Positions 49,858 to 61,192 of a DNA stretch of 64,000 nucleotides are shown piece after piece. Below the pieces are notes generated by a model. It saw nothing but the letters and a program-made list of their open reading frames with translations. It was not told the origin of the DNA and searched no databases. Position 1 is the first letter of the stretch; each line of letters opens with the position of its first letter. Source of the DNA: Echiichthys vipera. Taxonomy: Eukaryota > Chordata > Actinopteri > Perciformes > Trachinidae. The position numbers were made by a program, and so were the translations under genes. Location of the stretch: positions 9,467,389 to 9,531,388 of the forward strand of contig OY829648.1 of NCBI GenBank assembly GCA_963691815.1. Direction: 5' to 3'.

Positions 49858-52247
49858 TACAGAGTTATCTAATTTTAACTATTTCACAGATAAATGTCTC
49901 CTTTTCATATATCACTGTCGCACAAAACACCAGGTCACAAAGTGTTCGCTTTAATGCAACAGGAGGCAGACAGACGCTGTTAGAAAGATTAATCAGACAG
50001 CTCAATTTGTGACTTTACATTAGATTTGCACCGATGGAGAAGTGGCACCCTCTGATGGTCAAAAAGCAGAGCAATGTTTTAAGTCATGTTGCACACTCTA
50101 GCACTCTCTGCTGGAAATCATGAAGTACTAACCAAAATAACAACTGATATACTACAGTATATATCATATTTAATGACACTTGATAGTATCCAAATGTAGA
50201 AAGAGACAACATAACGTGGCAAGACTTGCATCACACTTTGTTTTTCTATCACCTCTCTCCCCATATGCACTAAAATTAGAAGTTGTTTAAATGTTTATTG
50301 TGAATAGAGTACGTTTTTTTCTGTAAACTGTATAAAGTATGTGCATATTATTTGGACTGTGCTTTAATTTGGAACAACAAAGACCAGGTCCAGCGGAGTC
50401 CTGTTCAAGACCATAATAGGCAATAGTGTCTCTTCAATGCTAATATAGTGATTAAGGAGTTAGGATGATATACAAACAAGATTGATGCACCTTTAAACAG
50501 CAATTGCACAGAATTTTGGCAACGTTCTGTACATCTGATCCCGAATCAGCAGCTAGGAACAACTTGACCAATTCTCAATAGCCGAGTCCAAGGCAATTCA
50601 CCAATTTAAGAGTCTCCATCTGCTCTTTTCTAGAAGTTGAAGCTGCCTCTGCCTCATTAGCCTTATCACGCAGAGTGTTTCTTTTAAGTGCTCTATCTCA
50701 GCTCAGGGACGTGACTCATGGCCTGCTGATGGGGAAGCACCCACCCCATCACAGACCTTGCGCCTGCCAGTCTGCTGTGGTTTTGCTGGTGCAGGCTGAG
50801 GGGAAAACTAGTTACACTGAGCTTAAAGTACTGTAGCACTGAAAAGTCAAGACACAAACATATTAACTGCTAGTTTAACATCTCTGAGTATAACCTTTAA
50901 ACCGTTTCATTCTTGATACTCTGATACAAAAACACAAAACTTGATTCATCAGAATATGTTTTTTATGTAGATGTTTTATGGCACTCCGAAAACATACAAA
51001 CTGTCAAATATTTGAATTTTAAATCGTCTCATAACCGCAGCTGTGGGAACATCAATGCTGAAATGTGCAGCTGGAAACAGTGGTTTCTGTGGTTCTTCAA
51101 GAAGATAACACAGTTCAAAGAAATGTTTGTGTTGTGGGTTGTGTCAGACCCACACCAAAGCACCGTTTGTGATGTGTCTGTGTGCTTTACTTAATACATT
51201 TATTCAGCTAAAGTTCATTTGATGTGGCCACCTGGCATGCACAAAATGGAGAGAAGGAGAACCAACATGGTCCAGTACAATTCAGATTGAGCATAAAAGT
51301 GTACATGCACAATTAACATGAATGGTGGGGAAAATGGATTCATGCAAAATAAGTCTGTGTTAAAGATCATGCAGCATACAGCAAACACTTCAACCTACTG
51401 ATGTAAGATAGTGTTGCATAAATCTTTAAAAAATATTGTGAATCTATTTTGCTTTAAAACCTTATATGTTCTCATTACGAGCAAATTAGTAGATCCAAAT
51501 GTCTTATTCATGCATTTCGTTAAATGATGCCTCCTCTTTACATATTGCTTATTTGACCTCACACTTTATAATACATGTCACACAAACACGTTCCACTACC
51601 ACTTGTGACCGTGAGAATATCGACACTTCAACCTGAAGCTGGAAACTGTGGTTTCTGTTACTGATTTGGTTTTTGGTGCAACGTCGTAGTGACATAAGCC
51701 AACAACAGCCCCATGTCACAGATAATAAGCAGCTCCATAACAGATCATTCTTGTTTTTTTCCACTTCATTTCTAACTAAAGGTCACTTTAGCTTCAGTGT
51801 TATCCAAACAGTGACCGAAGAAGGTCTAAGAATCTTCTTTTTTTTTAAATACAGATGTTTAAGAAGTGCCATACATACAAAAGGATGACTGAAAATAATA
51901 TATGACATCAAATGAAGAGAACAGACAGACAGCAGCCTGTGTGACTCATTTTATGCTGATCACATAATACTGTATATGTAACTGAGGCTACTGACTGAGC
52001 CAAACCACAGGTGTTTCATTTACTGGAACAATGGCTATACTGCATGATGCCTCATTTCTTTACTGACCACACGCACTCATCAATAAGACAATGGAAGTTT
52101 GCACCGACGCACAGAGGATGTGGCTAAAGAAGTCGTGGTGAAGCAGGTAAAAAAATAACCGGGGGTCGCTTACTCAGCAAACTGCCGCTGAACTAAAGGG
52201 TCGACCCGACAACCCAAAGGCAACAGGTTGAGTTTGCTGCCGGCATA

Positions 52248-53571
52248 ATGGATGTCCTGCATACGTTTATTCTTTTTCATCTTCTGACATGTCTTGGACT
52301 TCACAGTAAGATTCCTACATCTGGTTATTAGTCTCTGATCTACAAATGCTACACTAACTCATGCGTCTTTTGCTCTCTTATCTTTTTAGCACTTGGGAGT
52401 GAAATCATAAATGGTAAAAAGGCCAAAGAGAAGTCAATGCTCTATATGGCCTCGGTGCAGGACAACATGGGCAATCATATATGTGGAGGGTTCCTCATCA
52501 GTGAAGACTTTGTGCTCACTGCTGCGCACTGTGATAACTTGTGAGTTACCTTTCCTCTTTCAGCAATGTTTGATTCATGTGATTAGAAATCAAAATAACC
52601 TATTTTTGGGGGGAAATATGCAGCTGTTTTTGCATTTGTATTTATTTGTTTTGTCTGCACAATTTAAGAAACGCCACTGACAATCTCTCAATGATAATTA
52701 TCAAAGGAATCCTACAAACGTCGTTCTTGGTACACACAATCTCAAGAAGGTCGATAATGACACAATGAGATATGGTGTAAAGACATGCAAGCATCCATCA
52801 TATGAGAAGGTCAACAAAGGAGATGACATCATGCTCCTCAAAGTAAGTAGATGTTTAATTGGCTGTCAGTTCAGTTCCAGTGCCCCCAAAGCACGGACAT
52901 ACATGTTCAGGGCAGTTCCTTCTTAGCGTGAAATGTGGAAATTTTGTGACAATAAATGACAAACTTTGGATTTTCAACTCTTTTTTTTTAACTTGATTGT
53001 CTGAATAATGCTGTAAATCAGTCTTTGCTAATTGTTCATTTTTACTGTGATGTTGTGTGTCTCCAGCTGTCTAAGAAAGTTCGACAGAACAAACGAGTAC
53101 GCCCGATTCAACTTGCGAAGAATAAAGTAAAAGAAAGAGAAACGTGCCGTGTGGCTGGATGGGGTTTAACAAAAACTGGTGGTAAAGTTGTTGAGGTGCT
53201 GCAAGAGGTGGACGTGCCTGTAGTTAAACTGGAGGACTGTCAGAAACAATGGAATCATATTAAATTTAAGCTTCCTGCCGGTGTAATCTGTGCAGGGGGA
53301 TATGGCACAGACAAAGGATTCTGTCAGGTATGTTTTCTCTCGGTTCATAAACAATATCAACCGGTGTTCAGAAATCGAACCAACAAATTAAACGTCTTCC
53401 TCCTCACAGGGTGACTCTGGGGGTCCTCTGGTGTGTCGTGGGAAGGCGACTGGTGTTGTGTCTTTCAACATGAGGAAGAACTGTGACTACCCAAATGTAC
53501 CCAACGTCTATACAAATATATTAAAATTCATTCCATGGATTAAAAAGATACTGAGGCAAAAGAATTGTTAA
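52248..53571 (+). CDS. Granzyme-like serine protease with intact triad (gene A of cluster)
   Basis: Five exons: 52248-52305, 52390-52540, 52707-52842, 53067-53327 and 53410-53571; phases 1-2-0-0, the pattern of granzyme/chymase-type genes; 255 aa. The signal peptide ends near residue 22. The Ser-Glu pro-dipeptide before IING suggests cathepsin C-type activation (family inference). His66 (LTAAHC), Asp110 (GDDIMLL) and Ser205 (GDSGGPL) form the catalytic triad. Pocket positions in chymotrypsin numbering: Gly189, Phe190, Gln192, Asn226, so not trypsin-like. The protein is very basic (many Lys). An extra Cys97 (KTCKHP) and a C-terminal Cys are shared with the next gene. Exon 3 uses a weak acceptor (ATTATCAAAG). 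Nearest families: granzymes, mast-cell-type proteases or NSP4. It is probably a leukocyte granule enzyme; the exact ortholog is not determined. Confidence 0.88.
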
Positions 53572-53922
53572 ATATAACAATAAGCAGGCTTTGGTGTATT
53601 GTACTGGCTCCTGTGCTTTCCACTTCCATAGCAGGTCAGCGGACACCGTCGCTGCCTTTAAATCTCTCTTTTACAGAAGTGCCTTTCTTTACAACTGAGA
53701 TACTTTCTTTCTTCCCATGAGTTAAATCATTTGTCTTTTATTTGATGCTTTTCTTTTTCCTTTTCAATATTTTAAACAATAATTATTGTTGTATTGTTAC
53801 AGAATCTTTTTATGTCTAACATACCTTTACAAACTTCGGCTAGCACATTGTGTGTTTTGCTTGAAAAGTGTAATTTTTGTGTATTGCTGTGCTTAAATAG
53901 CTCTGCCAGTGTCTGCACTGAA

Positions 53923-53928
53923 AATAAA
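53923..53928 (+). terminator. Polyadenylation signal AATAAA, probable for protease gene A
   Basis: A canonical hexamer (GAAAATAAAACTGC) about 350 bases after the stop codon. Confidence 0.5.
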
Positions 53929-55467
53929 ACTGCAATGTTAAATGTCAAATACTGTACTTTATTATCTTTCCAAAAGGTTATTTAGAAAATAGTTATTTTA
54001 AAAGGTCCTTCATATTTGGGTTTCGTTTGATTACAACATATCTGTTTTTATTTTTTTCAGACACATTTTGACATTGACATTATTCAGACATCTGCAACTC
54101 GTTGGGCGTCTTTAGGCATGTCTAACTCTGACACATGGTATAAAGATAGACAGGCAGGCAGGCACTTACTAACATAGAACCACTCCGCTACGATAGCCAG
54201 AACGCTGTCTAAAGGTAACAGACTTACCCAGAAGGATAAACACATTGTTTAGTTTGGACGTTTGTTAATGACTGAAGAAGGACGATATGGCAGTGGCGCC
54301 CACTGGTGGTCAAAAAACAGAGCAATTTGCAACTTTTGTGTCTCTGCTTAGTATGCTATTACCAGATAGCAACAGCTTGTATTTAAGAACGTCAGATACT
54401 ACATTTGTTGCTACTGTATAAGAACATAGATATGTGAAGAGAAAAACACTAAATAATGTAGTCAGATATGTATAACAGGTAATATTAATGATGAAGGAAT
54501 GCATGTAAATATGTGAATGTGTGAACCATGAAACATCCTTTCACCAAAATCTGAAGAGAGCATTTTACTGCATAGTACAGTATACTGCATATTACAATAT
54601 TATATGTGAGGTAATGGTTTCCTTGTCTGGATCTGTGCATGTTTGTGCATGTTCGTGCTAATCTGCATTTACAAACTAGGGCATGTAATCTTAATCTTGA
54701 AACTGTGGGTTGGGGTTCATCTTGTTTGTTACACATTTCAAAGAAATGATTCAGTTGGTTGTGCCAAGTATTTCCACACCAAGCAGTATGGCGGTATGGT
54801 GTTGCATCTGTGTTCTTTGTGTGTTAGATTAATGCAACTAAAGTTCACTCGCTGTAACCAAGTTGTATCTACAAACAGGGAGACAAGAAGGTCCAAAAAG
54901 GCCCAGAACAAACAAAACAAGGAGATTTAAACCGTGGAAATTTCTACAAGCTGTTGTTTCATTTACAAAGCCCAATTCCAATGAAGTTGGGATGATGTGT
55001 AAACGTAAATTAAAACAGAATACAATCATTTGTAAATGCTTTTCAACCTATATGCAATTGAATACACTACAAAGACAAGATACTTAATGTTCAAAGTTAC
55101 TGATAAACTTTATGAAGTGCAAAATATGACAACTGAGACCTTGGGCTGTTCAGAACCTGAACCCTCATACATCAAGCTAGAAAGGGAAGAATTCCACCTG
55201 CTTGGTGAACAGCAGCCCGAGATGCTGACTGTATTTAGTGTTGTAAATATAAAAATACAAGATGAAAAATAAATGGAGAATGGCATGAAAGAAGAGGAGG
55301 AATCTATAAATGTAGGCGTTAACACCAATGACATGATGTATGTTCTTTACAAACTTGCAAAATAGCATCGCTCATAGGATGTGGCTTAAAGTCAAGATAA
55401 TATAGATGGAAATCAAATTGTGAAGAACAAACTCTGCTGCTGACAAACTGATCATCCTGTCACCACG
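53929..55467. other. Spacer between protease genes A and B
   Basis: 1.5 kb, AT-rich. No gene is supported, and small ORFs lack family features. The promoter of gene B should lie at its right end, but no element is clear. Confidence 0.5.
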
Positions 55468-58400
55468 ATGCATGGTCTGCACAAGCTCCTGCTTATACAT
55501 ATTCTGGCATGTCTCGGACAAAAAGGTAAGTTGCACAATCTACTTTTCTGCAGCCTGCAAATGGCTTTTGTCCATATAAATGGACGATATTTTTCCTAAC
55601 AAGTCCTTTCATTTATTCCTATGTTTCTAGTACTTGGGAGTGAAATCATAAATGGGGGAAAGGCCCCAGAAAAGTCGATGCTGTATATGGCTTCACTGCA
55701 GGACAAGGAGCGTCGTCATATATGTGGAGGATTCCTTATCAGTGAGGACTTTGTGGTCACTGCTGCGCGCTGTGATGTGTGAGTTAAATTTCCTCTTCCA
55801 GCAATCATTTCATTCATTTGATGTCATTAGAAATAAAATAAAGTATCACTGAAGTTATACAAACCGACTATTTTTTTATTAAGAGAAATTCATAATTTAT
55901 TGCTTTGTTTAGTTCATGGGTGTCAAACTGATCAAGAACACACCTGGTCCAACAAATCAACTGTGTGAAGACAGTTCAGGTGATTGAATGAGTCGAGTCA
56001 GGTGTGTTCTTGCTTGGTTGGAATGAAAACCTGCAGCCACACGGCCCTTTACTGGATCAGTTTGACACCCATGGTTTAGTTGTTGGCACATGAGAAAGTT
56101 CAATGACAACCTCTCATACATTTTTCAGAGTAAACATAAAAAGGGTTGTTCTTGGCACACACGATCTCAACAAGGTTGAGGCAACAGTGAAATACATTCA
56201 AAAAACCTGTAAACCCCCGTCTTATGGCAGCGCCTCGAAAAAGAATGACATCATCCTTCTCAAAGTAAGTATCTATTCATTCAACCCAGTAGTCCCAGAT
56301 GACAGCTTGCATTTTTACAATATAATGATTTGCACTTGGTGGTTTGGTTTGCTGGTTGGTTTGATAAATTTGAAACAGTTAACGTTTTATTTCCAGTAAG
56401 GGTACCGTATTTTCCGCACTATAAGGCGCACCACATTATAAGGCGCACCTTCAATGAATGGCTTATTTTGAAACTTTTTTCATATATAAGGCGCACCGCA
56501 TTATAAGGTGCATAGAATAGATGCTACAGTAGAGGCTGGGGTTACGTTAAGGACCGCCTCTACTTTAATTGATGTTAAGTCCGCGTGCTAGCGCTGTTGC
56601 TTTCAGTCGAATAGTGATTGTACTGACACTTCTTCTTGCTGCTCTCTGTTCAACAACCCACTGTTCGAGTTTGTCCTCCAACTGCAGCCATCTCGCTCTG
56701 TTCCCTCGGAAACTCTGTTTAGTCTTCTTTACTTGGCGCAGGTCATCTTGTTGCTTCCTCCACTTACGCACCATTGATTGGTACATGTTAAACTCTCTGG
56801 CTGCTGCTCTATTCCCGTGTTCTACTGCGTGACTAATCGCCTTGAGTCTAAACTCTGCGTCTTAAGCGTGTCTCTTAATAGGAGCCATTTTGGAGTCTTT
56901 ACACAAACACACAAATGGAAATGAAACGGCAAGTTTCGCGCAGTCATATATCTCAACATGCACCGCGCGTTACTTCCACTACGGGGGAAAATCGGCGGCT
57001 GCTCACCGTAGTTGCGAGACCTGTTGTGGCTCAATATTGGTCCCTATATAAAGCGCACCGGATTATAAGGCGCACTGTCGGCTTTTGAGAAATTTGAAGG
57101 TTAATAGTGCGGAAAATACGGTAAATGTAATTAGGCGAAGTAAAACTGAAGCAAATGCAAATGTTGAATTGAAACACAGCACTTTTACAACCAGTGCATA
57201 CTGTTAAACCGCTAATGATAACCTTCATTTAAATAATTCATGAAGCTACAACTACAAGTAATCATTTGCCTGATAAAGAGTAAAACCATCAGACAGACCA
57301 TTTCAAACTTTTACTTTCTGATTTTGTGTCTGCAGCTGGGTGGGAAGGATAACCCGCACTACAAAGGACAACTAATTAAACTTCCAACATCTGAAATGAA
57401 CATAAAAGAAAATGAAACGTGCCATGTAGCTGGATGGGGTTGGACTAAAAATAGTCGTAAAACTGTCCGTGACCTGATGGTGGTGAATGTCTCTATCATT
57501 AACATGCCACTCTGCAAGAAGCAGTCTCCTGGTCTTCCTGCCAATGTTATCTGTGCAGGTGGTTATGGCACAAACAAAGGATTATGTAAGGTATGTTTAC
57601 TGTCTGTTCATAATGTAGCCTACTACTCAATTCAGATTGTTTTCCTAGGTAAACACCTTTGTACCTGTTACAACCTTTTGCATGGGAGGTAAATTAGTAA
57701 GAGCTGCTAAAATATAAAAGTGGGATTTGTCTGCTGTTACAATTTCTACTAGTGTGCAGAGGCCCAGTTAGCTTGTTAAAGAGCTATGCTTTAACTCCCA
57801 TGCATTCCACTTAACTATAACTATGCTCTTTGTTCATCCAAAAACCCATTTTCATACCTGAATTACATGACTTTAACATGAACAACTGTCACAACACAAG
57901 GATCCAATGCAATAATGCACAATATTTATTGACAGCGTAAATAAAATTTCGCGGCAAGAGGGTTCCTTGTTCGAATCCCGGCTAGGGCCCTTCTGTGTGG
58001 AGTTTGCATGTTCTCCCCGTGTCTGCGTGGGTTTTCTCCGGGTTCTCCGGTTTCCTCCCACAGTCCAGAGATATGCACGTGTTAGGTTCATTGATGACTC
58101 TAAAATTGCCCGTAGGTGTGAATGGTTGTCTGTCTCTGTTCGTCTCAATGTGCCCTGCGACAGACTGGCGTCTTGTCCAGGGTGTACCCCGCCTCACGCC
58201 CGATGTCAGCTGGGATCGGCTCCAGCCCCCTGCGAACCCAACAGGGACAAGCGGTTGAAGATGAATGAATGAATAATACCCAGGATTTTGTAGCTCTATG
58301 GCACCATAACTGTTGCCATGCTGCTGGAGCTCATTTGAGACCTCAGGTGCAGAATTGTCTGCACTCACTGTCCCATGGCAAGATAAGGAGCTGGTAGCTC

Positions 58401-58879
58401 CTCTTCTCGCTATTTTTCACCCTTTTGACATGTTTTCCTCATTCTGTCTGCCCTGCTTAGTTAAGTCCCACCTCTCTCAGAATCCTGTAGATACCAAAAT
58501 CGTCCCACACTGGCTGAGAATAATGTATAACAAACAGATAACTAACCTGAGAAATTCATCTCTCAATAACATAGGTCATTTAAGCACATTATCAAAAACA
58601 CGCATTTCTCCACATTAATGCCAAAGGAAACAATATGAAAATAAAACTAGTAGAGCGCTACAATAATAAGTGTAATTTTGAATGAACAAATGATAAGATA
58701 TTTCTCGTTGATAGGGGGATTCTGGTGGTCCTCTGGTGTGCAACGGGATGGCTGTTGGTGTCGCATTGTTCAATGGCGGCAGTTGTGACTATCCAGATAA
58801 ACCCAACATCTATGCAGATATCTCAAGGTTCCGTCCGTGGATTGACATGGTTCTCAAGAAAAAGGATTGTTTAATGTAA
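55468..58879 (+). CDS. Catalytically dead granzyme-like serine protease homolog (gene B)
   Basis: Five exons: 55468-55525, 55631-55778, 56129-56264, 57336-57590 and 58715-58879; phases 1-2-0-0; 253 aa, no stop or frameshift. Exons 1 and 3 have the same length as in gene A (58 and 136 bp) and the sequence is close throughout. The signal peptide, SE pro-dipeptide and IINGGKAPEKS start are kept. The catalytic His is Arg66 (TAARCD; CGC at 55768-55770, versus CAC in gene A). Asp109 (KNDIILL) and Ser202 (GDSGGPL) remain. Ser214, which normally supports the triad Asp, is Leu217 (GVALFN). Gly189, Leu190 and Lys192 line the pocket. NET and NVS are potential glycosylation sites. Cys in KTCKPP and KDCLM at the C-terminus are as in gene A. 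It is predicted to be secreted and folded but inactive, either a binding or decoy protein or an early pseudogene. Confidence 0.85.
55915..56073. mobile_element. 159-bp hAT-type MITE in intron 2 of gene B
   Basis: The perfect terminal inverted repeats CATGGGTGTCAAACTGATC and GATCAGTTTGACACCCATG are flanked by identical 8-bp duplications GTTTAGTT (55907-55914 and 56074-56081). An 8-bp duplication is the hallmark of hAT transposons. There is no coding capacity. The undamaged duplication implies a fairly recent insertion. Confidence 0.88.
56405..57121 (-). mobile_element. Non-autonomous pogo/Tigger-like (Tc1/mariner superfamily) element in intron 3 of gene B
   Basis: It is bounded by CCGTATTTTCCGCACTAT and AATAGTGCGGAAAATACGG inverted repeats with TA on each side (56403-56404 and 57122-57123). 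Subterminal repeats of ATAAGGCGCACC occur at both ends. The minus strand carries a remnant of the N-terminal DNA-binding part of the transposase (next entry); the DDE catalytic part is absent, so it is an internally deleted copy. Confidence 0.85.
56565..56888 (-). pseudogene. Remnant pogo-like transposase, DNA-binding region only
   Basis: Reading from the ATG at 56888 (MAPIKRHA) there is an in-frame TAA after eight codons. The frame then continues with DAEFRLKAI, AVEHGNRAAAREF and MVRKWRKQQDDL, and then WLQLEDKLEQWVVEQR followed by VSTITIRLKA. These match the helix-turn-helix and CENP-B/Tc5-type DNA-binding layout of pogo-like transposases (family knowledge). It stops at LNIN, before any DDE domain. 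It is therefore nonsense-mutated and 3'-deleted, and not functional as a transposase. Confidence 0.8.
57954..58275 (+). repeat. L2-like repeat, copy 3, in intron 4 of gene B
   Basis: Plus-oriented: AAGAGGGTTCCTTGTTCGAA, GGAGTTTGCATGTTCTCCCC, GATGACTCTAAAATTGCCC, GGCGTCTTGTCCAGGGTGTA and a (ATGA)n tail. It is the most complete of the three copies. ORFs across it are repeat-derived, not host genes. Confidence 0.85.
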
Positions 58880-60727
58880 CCATCTTACACAAAGCTTTGC
58901 TTCAGCATACTTTATTTGCATTTGGGTAACCTGCTCTCTCTCCAGACTAGTCAAATACAGCAGCTTCTTCAGTGGCCTCAGCATCTGATACACGCACCGA
59001 GTGCCCTTTAGTATAAAAAAGGGACAGGGAAAGGTTGACTTGACCACAACGCTGTAAGAGGACGTAAGCAGAGCAACGCGGCTGGACGGGCTATCAAAAC
59101 ATTAAACAAAACTCACATTAAAACACGCACAGATGGAGAGTGTCTTCATTATCTGCCTACGTCGCCATTACTCCACTATATGTATCGCAATAAAGCAAAT
59201 AGCTGCTTAATGCTGCATTAATGTTCTGAATGGCCCCTTTAACTCCACAACAACGTCTTTACATAAGCAGTATTTGCTTGTGCACAAAGTCCCGCCAACA
59301 AACCTCGCTCACTCACCAACTGCTCTCTCCTCGGATGCCCAAGCGTTAAAAAGTGACACCAGAGGGGACGGGGTTCCTGACTAAGCGGGAGTATTTGACG
59401 AGCTGGGAGAGAGAATGCGTTGATTTGGGGGGCAGTTGTGTCTGTGTCGCTCCGTCAGTGTTTGCTCTTTAAAAGGCAAAATAAAACCTGTCTCCAATAT
59501 CTTGTTCTCTTTCTTTTATGAAAATGCAACACAAGATTGTTTTTCCAGGAACATATCCACAAAATGATACGTGTCCACAAGGACCGTCATTTCCCTGCTT
59601 CTCATTCGTTGCATATGTTAGCCGCCATGCAAGGAATGATTGTGGAAGCGCAGCGGCAAGTTTCAAGCGACGGGGCGTGGAGTTCATGGTTGATTTGCCA
59701 ACACCTTCATTTTGAAATCAGGGAGCAGGCAGTCCACGAGGGAAGTGTTTGTCCAATCAGGTGCAGCCATCGCTGTTGTAAGAGGGTGTAGCAGTAGTTT
59801 GATGTAGTTGAGCTACTGTAAGGGGCTAGTGTTCGCAGATATCCTTTCGAGTTTGGTCAGTAAACCGAGTGAAAAGCTGTTTCAACCCTTTTGCATTCAT
59901 AATCATTACCTCATCATTATTTAATTTCCCTAGTAGCTCAATGTCCTCTTCGATTGAGCTGAAGGATAACAATTACCGAGAAACCATTAAGTTGTAAATT
60001 GTAGTAGCCTTTAACATCAAAAGAAGGGACATTTATTTATTAGGGGGGCACTTTAGCTACGTAAGGGACAAAGGTCAGCCACTTCACATCTGTGGCCTGT
60101 ATTACCCCAGTGCGTAAAATCCATTTTCATGACTCTTTTCTTAAAGTCATGTTGGAGTCTGGTGTCTTGTGTGAGCATCGACACACATCTTACGTTGGAA
60201 ACTGTGGTAACTGTGGTTCAGCTAGTTTGTCATGCGATTCAAGGAAATGTTTGATTGGGCTGTGTCGAGTAGATAAACTAGAAATAGTCTTGATGTTATC
60301 TACTTATTATATGAATCTACATTATGTTGACTAAATACGGCCATTCCATGTAAAAATCAAACCTCATTTGAAAGTCATGGTAACATTTTTCATCAAGAGA
60401 TTAAAAAAGAAGGTATTTAGTATAAAAAAAATATATAGAAAGGTCATTTTAGTGCTCAGATGAGCTCAACAGTGTTGGTAACATGAAAAAATGTAAAAGT
60501 ACTTCTATCAACATTTAATTCAGTTTTGCTGGTGAGTTTCAAAATCATACTTTCAACCCCACACAGTTGAGAAACTCAGTTGTCTGCAGTATTGTGCACA
60601 AATACCACACTTTCTTAAGAACAACGGTTCAACACAAACCTGATGTAAAGAGGAAAGTGAAATACTTTTGCACAATTTAAATCTCTCGCACTCATATTGA
60701 GGAACCACAAGTTTGTAAGAACTACAT

Positions 60728-60824
<97 letters not shown>

Positions 60825-61192
60825 CACACACACACACACACACAGGCACACACAGGCAACTGATAGTGTGTTTAACCTTTAACTACCATATATCCAAAAT
60901 ATTTGCCTTTGCTAAACAACTGTATGGCATTCGGTTCCTCATTAGACATGACTATATGGTATTTTGCACCCTCAGATCATTGTAGGCTTCAGAATGGCTG
61001 TCAATAGTTTCTTGCACCCATTATGAAACCCTGTTTTGCAAATCTAAAACCACCAACCTTTGTAATTACACCATTAACAACAGCATGTTAACTAACACAC
61101 TGAAGCAATAATGACCACAAAATAAGCAAGATACCATCTTCTCTAAAAAATGTAAAGACAGTTAGTGGAAGGTGTGGATTTGACCAGAGACC
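58880..61192. other. Spacer between protease genes B and C
   Basis: 2.3 kb with no supported gene. A stretch at about 59060-59830 has mixed short ORFs without family features and may be repeat-derived. It contains the CA microsatellite at 60731-60856. No canonical AATAAA lies close to the gene B stop; the nearest (about 59190) is 300 bases on. Confidence 0.5.
60731..60856. repeat. (CA)n microsatellite with CACAGGCACA interruptions
   Basis: About 125 bases of CA repeat with a few CATACA and CAGGCA variants, 340 bases upstream of gene C. Confidence 0.97.

Larger units (their letters stand above)
41381..52247. other. Intergenic DNA between fgf22 and the protease cluster
   Basis: About 11 kb without a supported gene. 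It contains dispersed repeats and MITEs (listed), a long TG tract, a pentanucleotide satellite and an L2-like fragment. RNF126 and FSTL3, which lie between FGF22 and PRSS57 in human, have no recognisable exon here. Confidence 0.6.

Noticed and set aside
53166..53360. Minus-strand ORF over protease gene A exon 4
   Set aside because: Shadow of the true plus-strand exon.
56569..56832. Plus-strand ORF of 87 codons in gene B intron 3
   Set aside because: It is the antisense shadow of the pogo-like transposase remnant.
57967..58368. ORFs in both strands within gene B intron 4
   Set aside because: They coincide with the L2-like repeat; the same peptides appear in the copy at 2936-3202.
55468..58879. 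Treating gene B as a pseudogene
   Set aside because: All splice sites, frame, signal peptide and cysteines are intact; only active-site residues differ, so a CDS call with loss of catalysis is the better description.
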